Below, piece after piece: positions 59,801 to 64,000 of a stretch of DNA of 64,000 nucleotides. Origin of the DNA: Gigantopelta aegis. Taxonomy: Eukaryota > Mollusca > Gastropoda > Neomphalida > Peltospiridae. A program made the translations under genes and the position numbers. Where the stretch lies: NCBI RefSeq assembly GCF_016097555.1, contig NC_054704.1, positions 99,832,343 through 99,896,342 of the forward strand, given 5' to 3'. The notes beneath the pieces were generated by a model. That model worked only from the letters and a program-made list of their open reading frames with translations, searched no databases and was not told the DNA's origin. How positions within the stretch are numbered: the first letter of the stretch is position 1; every line of letters begins with the position of its first letter.

Positions 59801-61345
59801 TCTGGAACAAAAGTAGTAAAATATTATATTTATAACACATCAGGCTTTCTGCCAGAAAATAATTTGAGGGTACATAATAAAAACAAAACAGACCATAACA
59901 GTGTATCCACAGACTAGAAATGAAAATAAACAAACTAAAGCCGTAGCCTTTATTTGCAGCTGCAAAACAGCCGTAGGAGGCGAGTTCGAGAGGGGGGGAT
60001 GTGGAATGGGAAAACAGACAATACACCCATATAAACCAGTGTTTTATTGCAGAAGGAGGTCAATTTGAAAGTATAAGTCACTTGAATATAATTAAACACT
60101 CAGTTGTGAGGAAATAAGCCCAAAAAAATGCAGACAATCTCCTTTTTTCCAAAGGAGATTTGTCCAAAAAAAAGAGGAGGAAATAAAGGAGATCTAGCAG
60201 AATCATGAAATAAAGGAGACGTGGACACACTGCATAAGTGCCCCGACTCGGTGGTTCTAGGTTTGAAATCTTTAGAAATTAGACACTGTGTTTCATATAC
60301 TTTGACAAAGTTTAAAAAGCAGTTCTCTTGCTATAATCTTTCTAAAAAAAATTAAAATGTAACTCAAAGATTTCAGTGTACGTAATTGGACAGTTTATAA
60401 ATGTATTCAACACTCCTCGATTGTAATAACCCTGATGAAACATGTTTTCTGCTCAAAAAGGAACTAACAATTATTTGAATAGTCTCAAACTAACATAAAC
60501 AACAAATGCATATCATTATTTACTTAGCTATTTTTAATTTGAATGATGTCATTATTCCAATGACATAACTTTGCAGCTAACTGCAATAAACAAACAATTA
60601 GTATTTGGCTAATAAACTGTTATTCAATCTCGCCCGACATCACACCAGACTACATACAGTGCATTCCCAAATTCATATTTCCCGCCGTTTTGCACACGAC
60701 ACTCACAGGAAATACAAAACAGGAAACAGTTACTGACACTATGGCTGCTTTAGGTTTCCGTTTTTCAATGGAAAATAACTTGGAATTTTTAGTTCAAAAA
60801 GTTATTTTTGGCAAGTATTTTTGCTTGACAACAATGGCAGGACGTTGGGGTTATTTTCAGGGGTCGATAGCTGATTGTAACAGCAAATTTGATAATAAAT
60901 ATTAACTGATCAAAAATATCATAAAAATTACAAAAACCCACGAAAATAATACTTACCGATTCAAATATGAACTTTATTTTATGTATTTATAAAACATTAA
61001 AGTCAATGTATGCGAGTAAAAGTTATAAATTTGTACCCATTCAACGTTGTTTTTGTCAAAAATTAATCCAGTAGTTTAAAGGTTAAATTAACCACTTTTT
61101 AATAATTTTCAAAAATGTTACATTGGCTAAAACAAAATTTCTTTTCAGTGTGACCCCTGACATTTACATGAAAAAAGAATCCCAAACATCTTGATGTAAT
61201 AGTGACAGAATAAAACTGCAGGGAACACTTACCGCATCTTCTTTCTTGATGGTCTCAATACAGATAACACAAGCCGATGAACCAGACCGGAACGAGTGCA
61301 GCAGATATTCCTGAGCCCTGTCAATATCAACACTTTCCTTCTCCT
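20628..61345 (-). CDS. NFXL1: NFXL1 orthologue, 16 visible coding exons (N-terminus beyond the window)
   Basis: Join on the minus strand: 61345-61233, 59801-59671, 58330-58152, 57249-57088, 54297-54197, 53360-53246, 51857-51742, 50200-50069, 49550-49460, 46929-46809, 33264-33105, 32257-32144, 26880-26749, 25390-25157, 22071-21874, 20861-20628. All introns have GT-AG ends. Phases agree throughout, giving 776 residues and a stop. Order of domains: RING/PHD-like finger (residues about 16-84), about ten cysteine-histidine NFX1-type fingers (about 85-690), a charged, probably helical Glu/Lys/Arg stretch (700-750) and one membrane segment (about 753-771) at the extreme C-terminus. The order and spacing match vertebrate NFXL1 (about 900 residues), so roughly the first 100-150 residues are missing to the right. 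NFX1 itself lacks the tail anchor, which separates the two paralogues. Membrane anchoring and a ubiquitin-ligase-like role are inferred from domains. No frameshift or lost zinc ligand was seen in the joined frame. Confidence 0.93.
20880..21420 (-). mobile_element. Nested SINEs: older copy interrupted by a younger copy
   Basis: The younger copy at 20933-21246 runs from the tail (atgttttatctaatgatgca) to the head (accactgggctacttcacgc) and is flanked by gattattag (20924-20932) and gactattag (21247-21255), a 9-base duplication with one mismatch. The outer copy continues on both sides: tail 'tttaacgacaccactagagc' on the left, 'agatgtcaaac' and core on the right. Confidence 0.85.
21874..22071 (-). 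CDS. NFXL1: NFXL1 exon 15: last NFX1 finger
   Basis: Encodes [36 protein letters not shown] and [14 protein letters not shown]. Acceptor ctactctag, donor GTACAT, phase 0 to 0. It completes the tenth finger begun at the end of exon 14 (CGNCSKM-LPCGHQC). Confidence 0.93.
22072..22675. other. Intron 14 sequence with one dispersed repeat
   Basis: 22495-22680 is a copy of the 'gagctagatcttggcaag / cgccaaatt / gccagagctagccctg' repeat. The rest shows nothing recognisable. Confidence 0.55.
22676..24840. repeat. 47/49-bp two-type tandem array, about 45 copies, seeded on the SINE core
   Basis: All units share gtctttgatgtaccaatcat and ggggcaatccctggaa. They differ in the joining segment: type A 'tgcacttatct', type B 'tgggaactaatat'. 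The shared part derives from the SINE core (tttgatataccagtcatggt...ctggaa). A and B units are mixed in an irregular order. Confidence 0.95.
24855..25105. repeat. 81-bp repeat, three copies, tRNA-like
   Basis: tatgacccatacactcaggt, caacactctaccactgaact, agatcccttctagccaacac. The middle part resembles an inverted tRNA-type SINE head. It ends about 50 bases before the donor of exon 14. Confidence 0.9.
25157..25390 (-). CDS. NFXL1: NFXL1 exon 14: ninth NFX1 finger, acceptor seeds a 65-bp array
   Basis: Encodes [36 protein letters not shown] and, further on, KSCGNCSKM. Acceptor cttgttattactag, donor GTGAGT, phase 0 to 0 (78 codons). The acceptor with 42 coding bases ([14 protein letters not shown]) is multiplied in the array immediately to the right. 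Confidence 0.93.
25391..26250 (-). repeat. 65-bp (and 61-bp) tandem array of the exon 14 acceptor and 42 coding bases
   Basis: About 13 units. Each minus-strand unit is 23 intron bases (ctctctccacttgttattac plus tag, a good acceptor with pyrimidine tract) followed by the first 42 bases of exon 14. Several units lack a 4-base 'caca', giving a 61-base period. Neither period is a multiple of three, so inclusion of single extra units would shift the frame. Confidence 0.95.
26251..26516 (-). mobile_element. SINE, minus orientation, near full length
   Basis: Tail part ttaattaattaatcatcaga and aacatttggtaattttgaca, core gataccaattgtggtgcactggctgg-like, head gctttaccactgtgctatgt. It abuts the 65-bp array. 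Confidence 0.85.
26749..26880 (-). CDS. NFXL1: NFXL1 exon 13: eighth NFX1 finger
   Basis: Encodes [19 protein letters not shown] then [19 protein letters not shown] and AANNHV. Acceptor attttttcag, donor GTATGT, phase 0 to 0. Confidence 0.93.
27076..31230. repeat. 103-bp tandem array, about 40 copies
   Basis: The unit begins gatacatggtaataagagaa, ctgctggttaaacttggtca, aagcacatgaaatgcagtgt and ends ctgttttgtttta. A single diverged copy of the same element is at about 57930-58100, and the flank 'cgtaccctcaaattatttt' is shared at 31236, 58068 and, inverted, 59856. Units are nearly identical, with a three-state variant (acgcac, aggcac, ggggcac). One unit near 30064 is truncated. Confidence 0.96.
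31231..32015. other. Intron 12 sequence ending in a molluscan-type dispersed repeat
   Basis: 31735-32010 is a copy of the repeat containing caatccatgtcccctaccgg, ttcaagggccataactgtg, ttagctcaatatctgc and gggacagtcagacagatgga. The same family occurs at 47524-49365 and 63779-64000. Nothing recognised in 31300-31730. Confidence 0.65.
32016..32079 (-). other. Partial duplicate of NFXL1 exon 12 with its donor
   Basis: The minus strand reads [18 protein letters not shown] before a GTAATC donor. It is nearly identical to the 3' half of exon 12 apart from a few substitutions (His to Gln, one synonymous change). The 5' half is replaced by AT-rich sequence. A weak 'cag' just before the CCG codon would keep the frame, but there is no clear polypyrimidine tract, so use is uncertain. 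Confidence 0.7.
32144..32257 (-). CDS. NFXL1: NFXL1 exon 12
   Basis: Encodes [20 protein letters not shown] then [18 protein letters not shown], the linker before the eighth finger. Acceptor atttcag, donor GTAATG, phase 0 to 0 (38 codons). Its 3' half is duplicated about 128 bp downstream (32016-32079). Confidence 0.9.
32258..33104. other. Intron 11 sequence
   Basis: A dispersed repeat fragment at about 32525-32700 (ggctcactctgtacatagcc, aaattagccaact). No exon recognised elsewhere. Confidence 0.55.
33105..33264 (-). CDS. NFXL1: NFXL1 exon 11: seventh NFX1 finger
   Basis: Encodes [40 protein letters not shown], then [13 protein letters not shown]. The HRCHFxxCPxCxQxC segment is typical of NFXL1. 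Acceptor ttttgtag, phase 2. The donor is taken as GTAGGC after AAT (phase 0). It is a weak match to consensus but is the only one that keeps the frame with exon 12. Confidence 0.88.
33286..33700. repeat. 49-bp tandem array, about 8 copies
   Basis: gacattcaaacagctaatat, gttaactaacaatctgagtg, tgtcaatta. It begins about 22 bases upstream of the exon 11 acceptor and so replaces the usual branch-point region, but includes no coding sequence. Confidence 0.95.
33895..46367. repeat. 12.4-kb array of SINE tail plus GGAT microsatellite, about 220 units of 54 or 58 bp
   Basis: The unit is ggtaaagtttgttttattta, aagacgccactagag, followed by (GGAT) repeats, sometimes with one GGTT variant. The first part is the tail of the SINE family (aaagtttgttttatttaacg, acaccactagag). 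Unit lengths differ by 4 bases according to the GGAT count, mainly 54 and 58. 54-base units keep a frame, giving runs such as [17 protein letters not shown]; a 58-base unit shifts it. The array fills intron 10. The GGAT runs are on the template strand of NFXL1. Confidence 0.97.
46368..46808. other. Intron 10 5' part, AT-rich
   Basis: A transition from the array (tggatgaatgtatgaatggt) into unique AT-rich sequence. An imperfect inverted pair 'aaatattcatg / catgaatattca' occurs at about 46755-46800. No exon. Confidence 0.5.
46809..46929 (-). CDS. NFXL1: NFXL1 exon 10
   Basis: Encodes [37 protein letters not shown]. Acceptor cctttgtag. The donor is set as aa|GTGAGT because the next exon supplies the third base of the lysine codon and keeps the frame. 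Phase 1 to phase 2. The intron that follows is 13.5 kb long and almost wholly the GGAT/SINE-tail array. Confidence 0.9.
47275..47530 (+). mobile_element. Second SINE family, copy
   Basis: ggttcaagcatgctgtcctg, ccaggacagtgggttagtta, gagagaagagggtgtagtgg, gctgcgaaccctgtacctac, agcctgtagtccgttggct. The tRNA-like end joins directly to the dispersed repeat at 47524. Confidence 0.75.
47640..49325. repeat. 64-bp tandem array, about 26 copies, inside a dispersed repeat
   Basis: ctacacacaaaaatggctaa, ctccccatgaaagtcaaact, tcaggtgtactctacttgat, aaac. The flanks (ttcaagggcaataactctgt on the left, ttagctcaatatcttgaggc on the right) are the two halves of the dispersed repeat seen intact at 31735-32010, so its middle was amplified. 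Two short units occur near 48285 and 48775. Confidence 0.95.
49460..49550 (-). CDS. NFXL1: NFXL1 exon 9: sixth NFX1 finger
   Basis: Encodes [19 protein letters not shown] then [12 protein letters not shown]. This is a canonical C-x3-C-x5-C-x2-H-x-C finger. Acceptor tgtttgtag, donor GTAGGT, phase 0 to phase 1. Confidence 0.93.
49905..50040. mobile_element. tRNA-like SINE head fragment with 19-bp repeat
   Basis: gtcccccaaggtggtatgat and ctctatcgactgaactagat resemble an inverted tRNA-derived head; ctcaccgactgaactagat repeats three times. Confidence 0.6.
50069..50200 (-). CDS. NFXL1: NFXL1 exon 8: fifth NFX1 finger
   Basis: Encodes [20 protein letters not shown] then [20 protein letters not shown]. 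Acceptor tacctttcag, donor GTTAGT, phase 0 to 0 (44 codons). Confidence 0.93.
50290..50465 (-). mobile_element. Truncated SINE, minus orientation
   Basis: Tail gtttaacaccaccactagag, aacatttggtaattttgaca, and cagcaagggatcttttatat. The head and core are missing after about 50465. Confidence 0.8.
50577..51424 (-). mobile_element. SINE interrupted by a MULE-like MITE
   Basis: The SINE lies at 50577-50786 (tail, ggaaatgtttcatttaacga) and 51295-51424 (core and head, accactgggctacgtctcgc). The interruption is the element at 50787-51294, which duplicated nine bases of the SINE. Confidence 0.85.
50787..51294. mobile_element. 508-bp MITE with about 70-bp TIRs and 9-bp target duplication
   Basis: The left arm caatctgattaaaattagtt, agatctaacagc, catgtccagg is matched by the inverse of the right arm ctaatctaattaaaattagc, ggatctaacagc, catgtccag. 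Flanked by gccattgat (50778-50786) and gcctttgat (51295-51303). Long TIRs with a 9-base duplication point to the Mutator (MULE) superfamily. Non-coding. Confidence 0.85.
51425..51741. other. Intron 7, 3' part
   Basis: No feature recognised apart from a short ATT-rich low-complexity stretch at 51626-51660. Confidence 0.5.
51742..51857 (-). CDS. NFXL1: NFXL1 exon 7: fourth NFX1 finger
   Basis: Reads [20 protein letters not shown] then [18 protein letters not shown]. The SLPCTED-PTCGD segment is highly characteristic of NFXL1. Acceptor tattgctag, donor GTGAGA, phase 1 to phase 0. Confidence 0.94.
52113..52422 (-). mobile_element. Full-length SINE with perfect 14-bp target duplication
   Basis: Runs from tail (ggaaggaacgaaatgtttta) to head (accactgggcaacgtcccgc). 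aaatgtcaaattaa is present at 52099-52112 and 52423-52436, so this copy is recent. It is the reference copy here for the family's ends: about 310 bp, tRNA-like head, GGAAGGAA-type 3' end. Confidence 0.95.
52605..52800 (-). mobile_element. Diverged SINE, minus orientation
   Basis: gcaccactagagcacactga, tctttgatataccagttgtg, ggttcaatcctagaacccaa and a tRNA-like head 'ctctacccactgagct'. Its end runs into the 28-bp array. Confidence 0.75.
52797..53224. repeat. 28-bp tandem array, about 15 copies
   Basis: ccaccccaaatgactgttat followed by aagatgat or aatatgat, with few substitutions. It starts at the SINE end and stops about 22 bases from the donor of exon 6. Confidence 0.95.
53246..53360 (-). CDS. 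NFXL1: NFXL1 exon 6: third NFX1 finger
   Basis: Reads [20 protein letters not shown] then [18 protein letters not shown]. With CDQ from exon 5 it forms a canonical NFX1 finger. Acceptor ttttttag, donor GTACGT, phase 0 to phase 1. A 28-bp tandem array starts about 22 bases past the donor. Confidence 0.92.
53361..54042. other. Intron 5, unique AT-rich sequence
   Basis: A short GGAAGG-type SINE end near 53609. Otherwise nothing recognised. Confidence 0.5.
54043..54089 (-). other. Partial duplicate of NFXL1 exon 5, possible alternative exon
   Basis: The minus strand reads [16 protein letters not shown] before a GTGATC donor like that of exon 5. A possible acceptor (ataatgttcag) makes a 47-base exon with phase 1 start and phase 0 end, so it could replace exon 5 in frame but would shift the frame if used after it. 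The polypyrimidine tract is weak. It may be a decayed tandem duplicate (about 153 bp offset) rather than a used exon. Confidence 0.6.
54197..54297 (-). CDS. NFXL1: NFXL1 exon 5
   Basis: Reads [20 protein letters not shown] then [14 protein letters not shown], the linker between the second and third fingers. Acceptor tttccaccag, donor GTGATC, phase 1 to phase 0. A shorter copy of its 3' half sits downstream at 54043-54089. Confidence 0.9.
54376..57087 (-). repeat. 99-bp tandem array carrying an exon 4 fragment, its donor and a SINE-like head; encodes a zinc finger per unit
   Basis: About 27 units. On the minus strand each unit is about 32 bases of intron (gtgagttaggaggtagctca plus gtggtagagtgc) followed by the 67-base end of exon 4. 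The intron part resembles the A-box region of a tRNA-derived element (tagctcagtggtagagtgct). The 99-base period keeps one frame open. Every unit reads [11 protein letters not shown] followed by [22 protein letters not shown], a full NFX1-type ligand set. A few units carry about 25-bp internal deletions (for example near 54925, 55300, 55400, 56200 and 56370), which break the frame into three blocks (54320-54850, 55426-56127, 56312-57313). Differences between units are few (G/S and R/G changes), and cysteines and histidines are kept. Confidence 0.95.
57088..57249 (-). CDS. NFXL1: NFXL1 exon 4: CPPC linker and second NFX1 finger, donor seeds a 99-bp array
   Basis: Encodes [38 protein letters not shown] and [12 protein letters not shown]. 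Phase 1 to phase 1. The donor is GTGAGT. The last 67 coding bases together with the first 32 intron bases form the unit of the array at 54376-57087. Reading on past this donor therefore stays open through about eight more complete fingers before a stop at about 56312. The conventional product splices from here to exon 5, as inferred from the family alignment. Confidence 0.9.
57250..58151. other. Intron 3 sequence with the single-copy relative of the 103-bp array
   Basis: 57930-58100 (atgatagtaagagaactgct, caaagcacatggaatgcagt, cgtaccctcaaattatttt) matches the unit of the array at 27076-31230 with moderate divergence and shows what the unamplified element looks like. 57300-57920 has no recognised feature. 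Confidence 0.7.
58152..58330 (-). CDS. NFXL1: NFXL1 exon 3: end of RING-like finger and first NFX1 finger
   Basis: Completes [10 protein letters not shown], then reads [20 protein letters not shown], a hallmark of NFXL1/NFX1 proteins, and the finger [18 protein letters not shown] ending LLLCHPG. Acceptor tggtttccag, donor GTCTAG, phase 2 to phase 1. The next exon restores the glycine codon. Confidence 0.92.
58447..58938 (-). mobile_element. Two adjacent SINEs, minus orientation
   Basis: The first (58447-58640) has tail and core but no head. The second (58648-58938) is near full length, from aaagtttgttttatttaacg to ctttaccactgggctatgcc. The second shows the tail form that seeded the 33.9-46.4 kb array. 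Confidence 0.85.
58940..59110 (-). mobile_element. tRNA-derived fragment of the second SINE family
   Basis: The minus strand reads ggtggtgtcgtggtaggcca (A-box region) and gggttcggatcccagt (B-box region), with the tRNA-type spacing of a SINE head. 'agaatgagtacatgtctgta' occurs on both sides (about 58957 and 59065), probably the target duplication. Confidence 0.7.
59165..59345 (+). mobile_element. SINE 3' half, plus orientation
   Basis: acatataaaagatccattgc, accaaatgtttgacatccaa, tggtgtcgttaaacaaaaca. The head is absent. Confidence 0.85.
59346..59670. other. Intron 2, 5' part
   Basis: Nothing recognised; AT-rich. Confidence 0.5.
59671..59801 (-). CDS. NFXL1: NFXL1 exon 2: core of RING-like finger
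   Basis: Reads [19 protein letters not shown] followed by an acidic spacer and PWH. It supplies the CxxC, the histidine and the following cysteine of the RING-like finger. Acceptor ttgttccag, donor GTAAAT, phase 0 to phase 2. The last pair of cysteines (CPKC) is completed by splicing to exon 3. Confidence 0.92.
59895..60235 (-). repeat. Uninterrupted copy of the 8.2-9.0 kb dispersed repeat, inverted
   Basis: The minus strand starts gtctcctttatttcatgatt and ends with the tctgtggatacactg block, matching both halves of 8196-9040 without the 470-bp insertion. Confidence 0.75.
60236..61232. other. Intron 1 (visible) with a dispersed repeat
   Basis: 60655-60900 is related to 4867-5170. An ATG-started 71-codon frame in it (60690-60905) has no recognised family and lies in repeat DNA. 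The rest shows nothing. Confidence 0.5.
61233..61345 (-). CDS. NFXL1: NFXL1 exon 1 of those visible: start of RING-like finger
   Basis: Encodes a charged lead-in ([19 protein letters not shown]) and the first zinc-ligand pair CVIC of the RING-like finger. Starts in phase 2 and ends in phase 0 at a GTAAGT donor. The acceptor is ttgttttacag. That acceptor and the first 23 coding bases are copied dozens of times in the adjacent array (61346-63780). The copy used here is identified because only it continues into the finger-coding sequence. No upstream exon was seen up to the window edge. Confidence 0.9.
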
Positions 61346-63830
61346 CTGTAAAACAAGAAAAACAATATCAACACTTCCCTCCTCCTCTGTAAAATAAGGC
61401 AAACAATATCAACACTTCCCTTCTCCCCTGTAAAACAAGAAAAACAATATCAACACTTCCCTCCTCTGTAAAACAAGAAAAACAATATCAACACTTTCCT
61501 TCTCCTCTGTAAAACAAGGCAAACAATATCAACACTTCCCTTCTCCTCTGTAAAACAAGGCAAACAATATCAACACTTCCCTTCTCCTCTGTAAAACAAG
61601 GCAAACAATATCAACACTTTCCTTCTCCTGTAAAACAAGGCAAACAATATCAACACTTCCCTTCTCCTCTGTAAAACAAGGCAAACAATATCAACACTTT
61701 CCTTCTCCTCTGTAAAACAAGGCAAACAATATCAACACTTCCCTTCTCCTCTGTAAAACAAGGCAAACAATATCAACACTTCCCTTCTCCTCTGTAAAAC
61801 AAGGCAAACAATATCAACACTTCCCTTCTCCTCTGTAAAACAAGGCAAACAATATAAACACTTACCTTCTCCTCTGTAAAACAAGGCAAACAATATCAAC
61901 ACTTCCCTTCTCCTCTGTAAAACAAGGCAAACAATATCAACACTTCCCTTTTCCTCTGTAAAACAAGCATTTTTAGAGTACTTCTAAAGCAATACATGGC
62001 CCCTGCTTGGCCCAACAATATCAACACTTCCCTTCTCCTCTGTAAAACAAGGCAAACAATATCAACACTTTCCTTCTCCTCTGTAAAATAAGCATTTTTA
62101 GAGTACTTCTAAAGCAATACATGGCCCCTGCTTGGCCCAACAATATCAACACTTCCCTTCTCCTCTGTAAAACAAGGCAAACAATATCAACACTTTCCTT
62201 CTCCTCTGTAAAACAAGGCAAACAATATCAACACTTCCCTTCTCCTCTGTAAAACAAGGCAAACAATATCAACACTTCCCTTCTCCTCTGTAAAACAAGG
62301 CAAACAATATCAACACTTCCCTTATCCTCTGTAAAACAAGGCAAACAATATCAACACTTCCCTTCTCCTCTGTAAAACAAGGCAAACAATATCAACACTT
62401 CCCTTCTCCTCTGTAAAACAAGGCAAACAATATCAACACTTCCCTTATCCTCTGTAAAACAAGGCAAACAATATCAACACTTCCCTTCTCCTCTGTAAAA
62501 CAAGGCAAACAATATCAACACTTTCCTTCTCCTCTGTAAAACAAGGCAAACAATATCAACACTTTCCTTCTCCTCTGTAAAACAAGCATTTTTAGAGTAC
62601 TTCTAAAGCAATACATGGCCCCTGCTTGGCCCAACAATATCAACACTTCCCTTCTCCTCTGTAAAACAAGGCAAACAATATCAACACTTTCCTTCTCCTC
62701 TGTAAAATAAGCATTTTTAGAGTACTTCTAAAGCAATACATGGCCCCTGCTTGGCCGAACAATATCAACACTTCCCCTCTGTAAAACAAGGCAAACAATA
62801 TCAACACTTTCCTTCTCCTCTGTAAAACAAGGCAAACAATATCAACACTTTCCTTCTCCTCTGTAAAACAAGGCAAACAATATCAACACTTCCCTTCTCC
62901 TCTGTAAAACAAGGCAAACAATATCAACACTTCCCTTCTCCTCTGTAAAACAAGGCAAACAATATCAACACTTCCCTTCTCCTCTGTAAAACAAGGCAAA
63001 CAATATCAACACTTCCCTTCTCCTCTGTAAAACAAGGCAAACAATATCAACACTTCCCTTCTCCTCTGTAAAACAAGCATTTTTAGAGTACTTCTAACGC
63101 AATACATGGCTCCTGCTTGGCCCAACAATATCAACACTTCCCTTCTCCTCTGTAAAACAAGGCAAACAATATCAACACTTTCCTTCTCCTCTGTAAAATA
63201 AGCATTTTTAGAGTACTTCTAAAGCAATACATGGCCCCTGCTTGGCCCAACAATATCAACACTTCCCTTCTCCTCTGTAAAACAAGGCAAACAATATCAA
63301 CACTTTCCTTCTCCTCTGTAAAACAAGGCAAACAATATCAACACTTCCCTTATCCTCTGTAAAACAAGGCAAACAATATCAACACTTCCCTTCTCCTCTG
63401 TAAAACAAGGCAAACAATATCAACACTTTCCTTCTCCTCTGTAAAACAAGCATTTTTAGAGTACTTCTAAAGCAATACATGGCCCCTGCTTGGCCCAACA
63501 ATATCAACACTTCCCTTCTCCTCTGTAAAACAAGGCAAACAATATCAACACTTTCCTTCTCCTCTGTAAAACAAGGCAAACAATATCAACACTTCCCTTC
63601 TCCTCTGTAAAACAAGGCAAACAATATCAACACTTCCCTTCTCCTCTGTAAAACAAGGCAAACAATATCAACACTTTCCTTCTCCTCTGTAAAACAAGGC
63701 AAACAATATCAACACTTCCCTTCTCCTCTGTAAAACAAGGCAAACAATATCAACACTTTCCTTCTCCTCTGTAAAACAAGCATTTTTAGAGTACTTCTAA
63801 AGCAATACATGGCCCCTGCTTGGCCCAACA
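61346..63830 (-). repeat. 41-bp tandem array of the exon 1 acceptor and 23 coding bases, with a longer inserted block
   Basis: The minus-strand unit is gtttgccttgttttacag followed by aggagaagggaagtgttgat att, i.e. 18 intron bases with the acceptor and 23 bases of exon 1. Roughly 50 such units. Eight times a longer block (gcatttttagagtacttcta, aagcaatacatggcccctgc, ttggcccaac) is inserted (about 61968, 62091, 62585, 62709, 63077, 63202, 63449, 63779). This block is the start of the dispersed repeat that follows at 63790. The units are therefore copies of the natural boundary between exon, short intron stub and that repeat. Confidence 0.95.
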
Positions 63831-64000
63831 AATTTTTATATTTCCCAAGTTCAAGGGCCTAACTGTGTTAACAAACTAGATATGTTATTGTACACAATAA
63901 GGCAAATCACAAAATGTCAGCTCAGTATCTTGAGGCATAGTGAAAAAGTCAGGAAACTATAGGTAGGACAAATGGACAGATGGTTAAACTGGAAGCGGAC
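63779..64000 (+). repeat. Dispersed repeat of the 'caagggccataactg' family
   Basis: Continues acatggcccctgcttggccc, ttcaagggcctaactgtgtt, cagctcagtatcttgaggca and 'aggacaaatggacaga', as in 31735-32010. It runs to the window edge; no upstream NFXL1 exon is seen. Confidence 0.8.

Noticed and set aside
60690..60905. 71-codon frame starting [10 protein letters not shown] with an inner [10 protein letters not shown]
   Set aside because: It lies within a dispersed repeat shared with 4867-5170, where the corresponding frame is broken; no family recognised.
62021..63579. 66-78-codon minus frames reading [20 protein letters not shown]
   Set aside because: They are readings across the 41-bp acceptor array, not separate genes. 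The EEKESVDI part belongs to NFXL1 exon 1.

Overview
This is eukaryotic nuclear DNA, most likely from a mollusc and probably a gastropod. The evidence is a split gene with GT-AG introns, AT-rich non-coding sequence, and several dispersed repeat families whose sequences I associate with molluscan genomes: a tRNA-headed SINE with the tail TTTATTTAACGACGC, and a repeat containing 'caagggccataactctgtc'. The species assignment is inference. No prokaryotic gene, operon or CRISPR locus is present.

The main gene is on the minus strand and fills 20.6-61.3 kb. It is an NFXL1 orthologue (NF-X1-type zinc finger protein with an N-terminal RING-like finger and a C-terminal tail anchor). I placed 16 coding exons with GT-AG boundaries and compatible phases. 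Joined, they give 2,331 nt in frame (776 residues plus stop). The N-terminus, probably 100 or more residues in relatives, lies beyond the right edge. A second gene on the plus strand ends in the window (exons 5241-5291 and 10223-10542). It encodes an unidentified single-pass membrane protein C-terminus and is convergent with NFXL1.

Layout: 0-4.7 kb holds two tandem arrays separated by a 200-N gap. 4.7-10.2 kb is the last intron of the plus-strand gene, filled with DNA transposons, including a dead Tc1 element. 10.5-20.6 kb is the intergenic or UTR region between the convergent genes. 20.6-61.3 kb is NFXL1. 61.3-63.8 kb is a tandem array at the acceptor of the first visible exon, followed by a dispersed repeat.

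The outstanding property is the tandem repeats: about 17 arrays cover roughly half of the window. Three of them were seeded on NFXL1 exon-intron boundaries and multiply a splice site together with coding sequence: an acceptor at 61.3-63.8 kb, an acceptor at 25.4-26.2 kb and a donor at 54.4-57.1 kb. The donor array has a 99-bp period and keeps an open frame, so each unit encodes a complete NFX1-type zinc finger, about 27 times over. Two further exons have partial duplicates that keep a donor. Other arrays were seeded on parts of the SINE (head at 0-3.7 kb, core at 22.7-24.8 kb, tail plus GGAT microsatellite for 12.4 kb at 33.9-46.4 kb). The long uninterrupted frames in these arrays are mostly by-products of periods divisible by three and are not annotated as proteins, except that the zinc finger array deserves a direct test.
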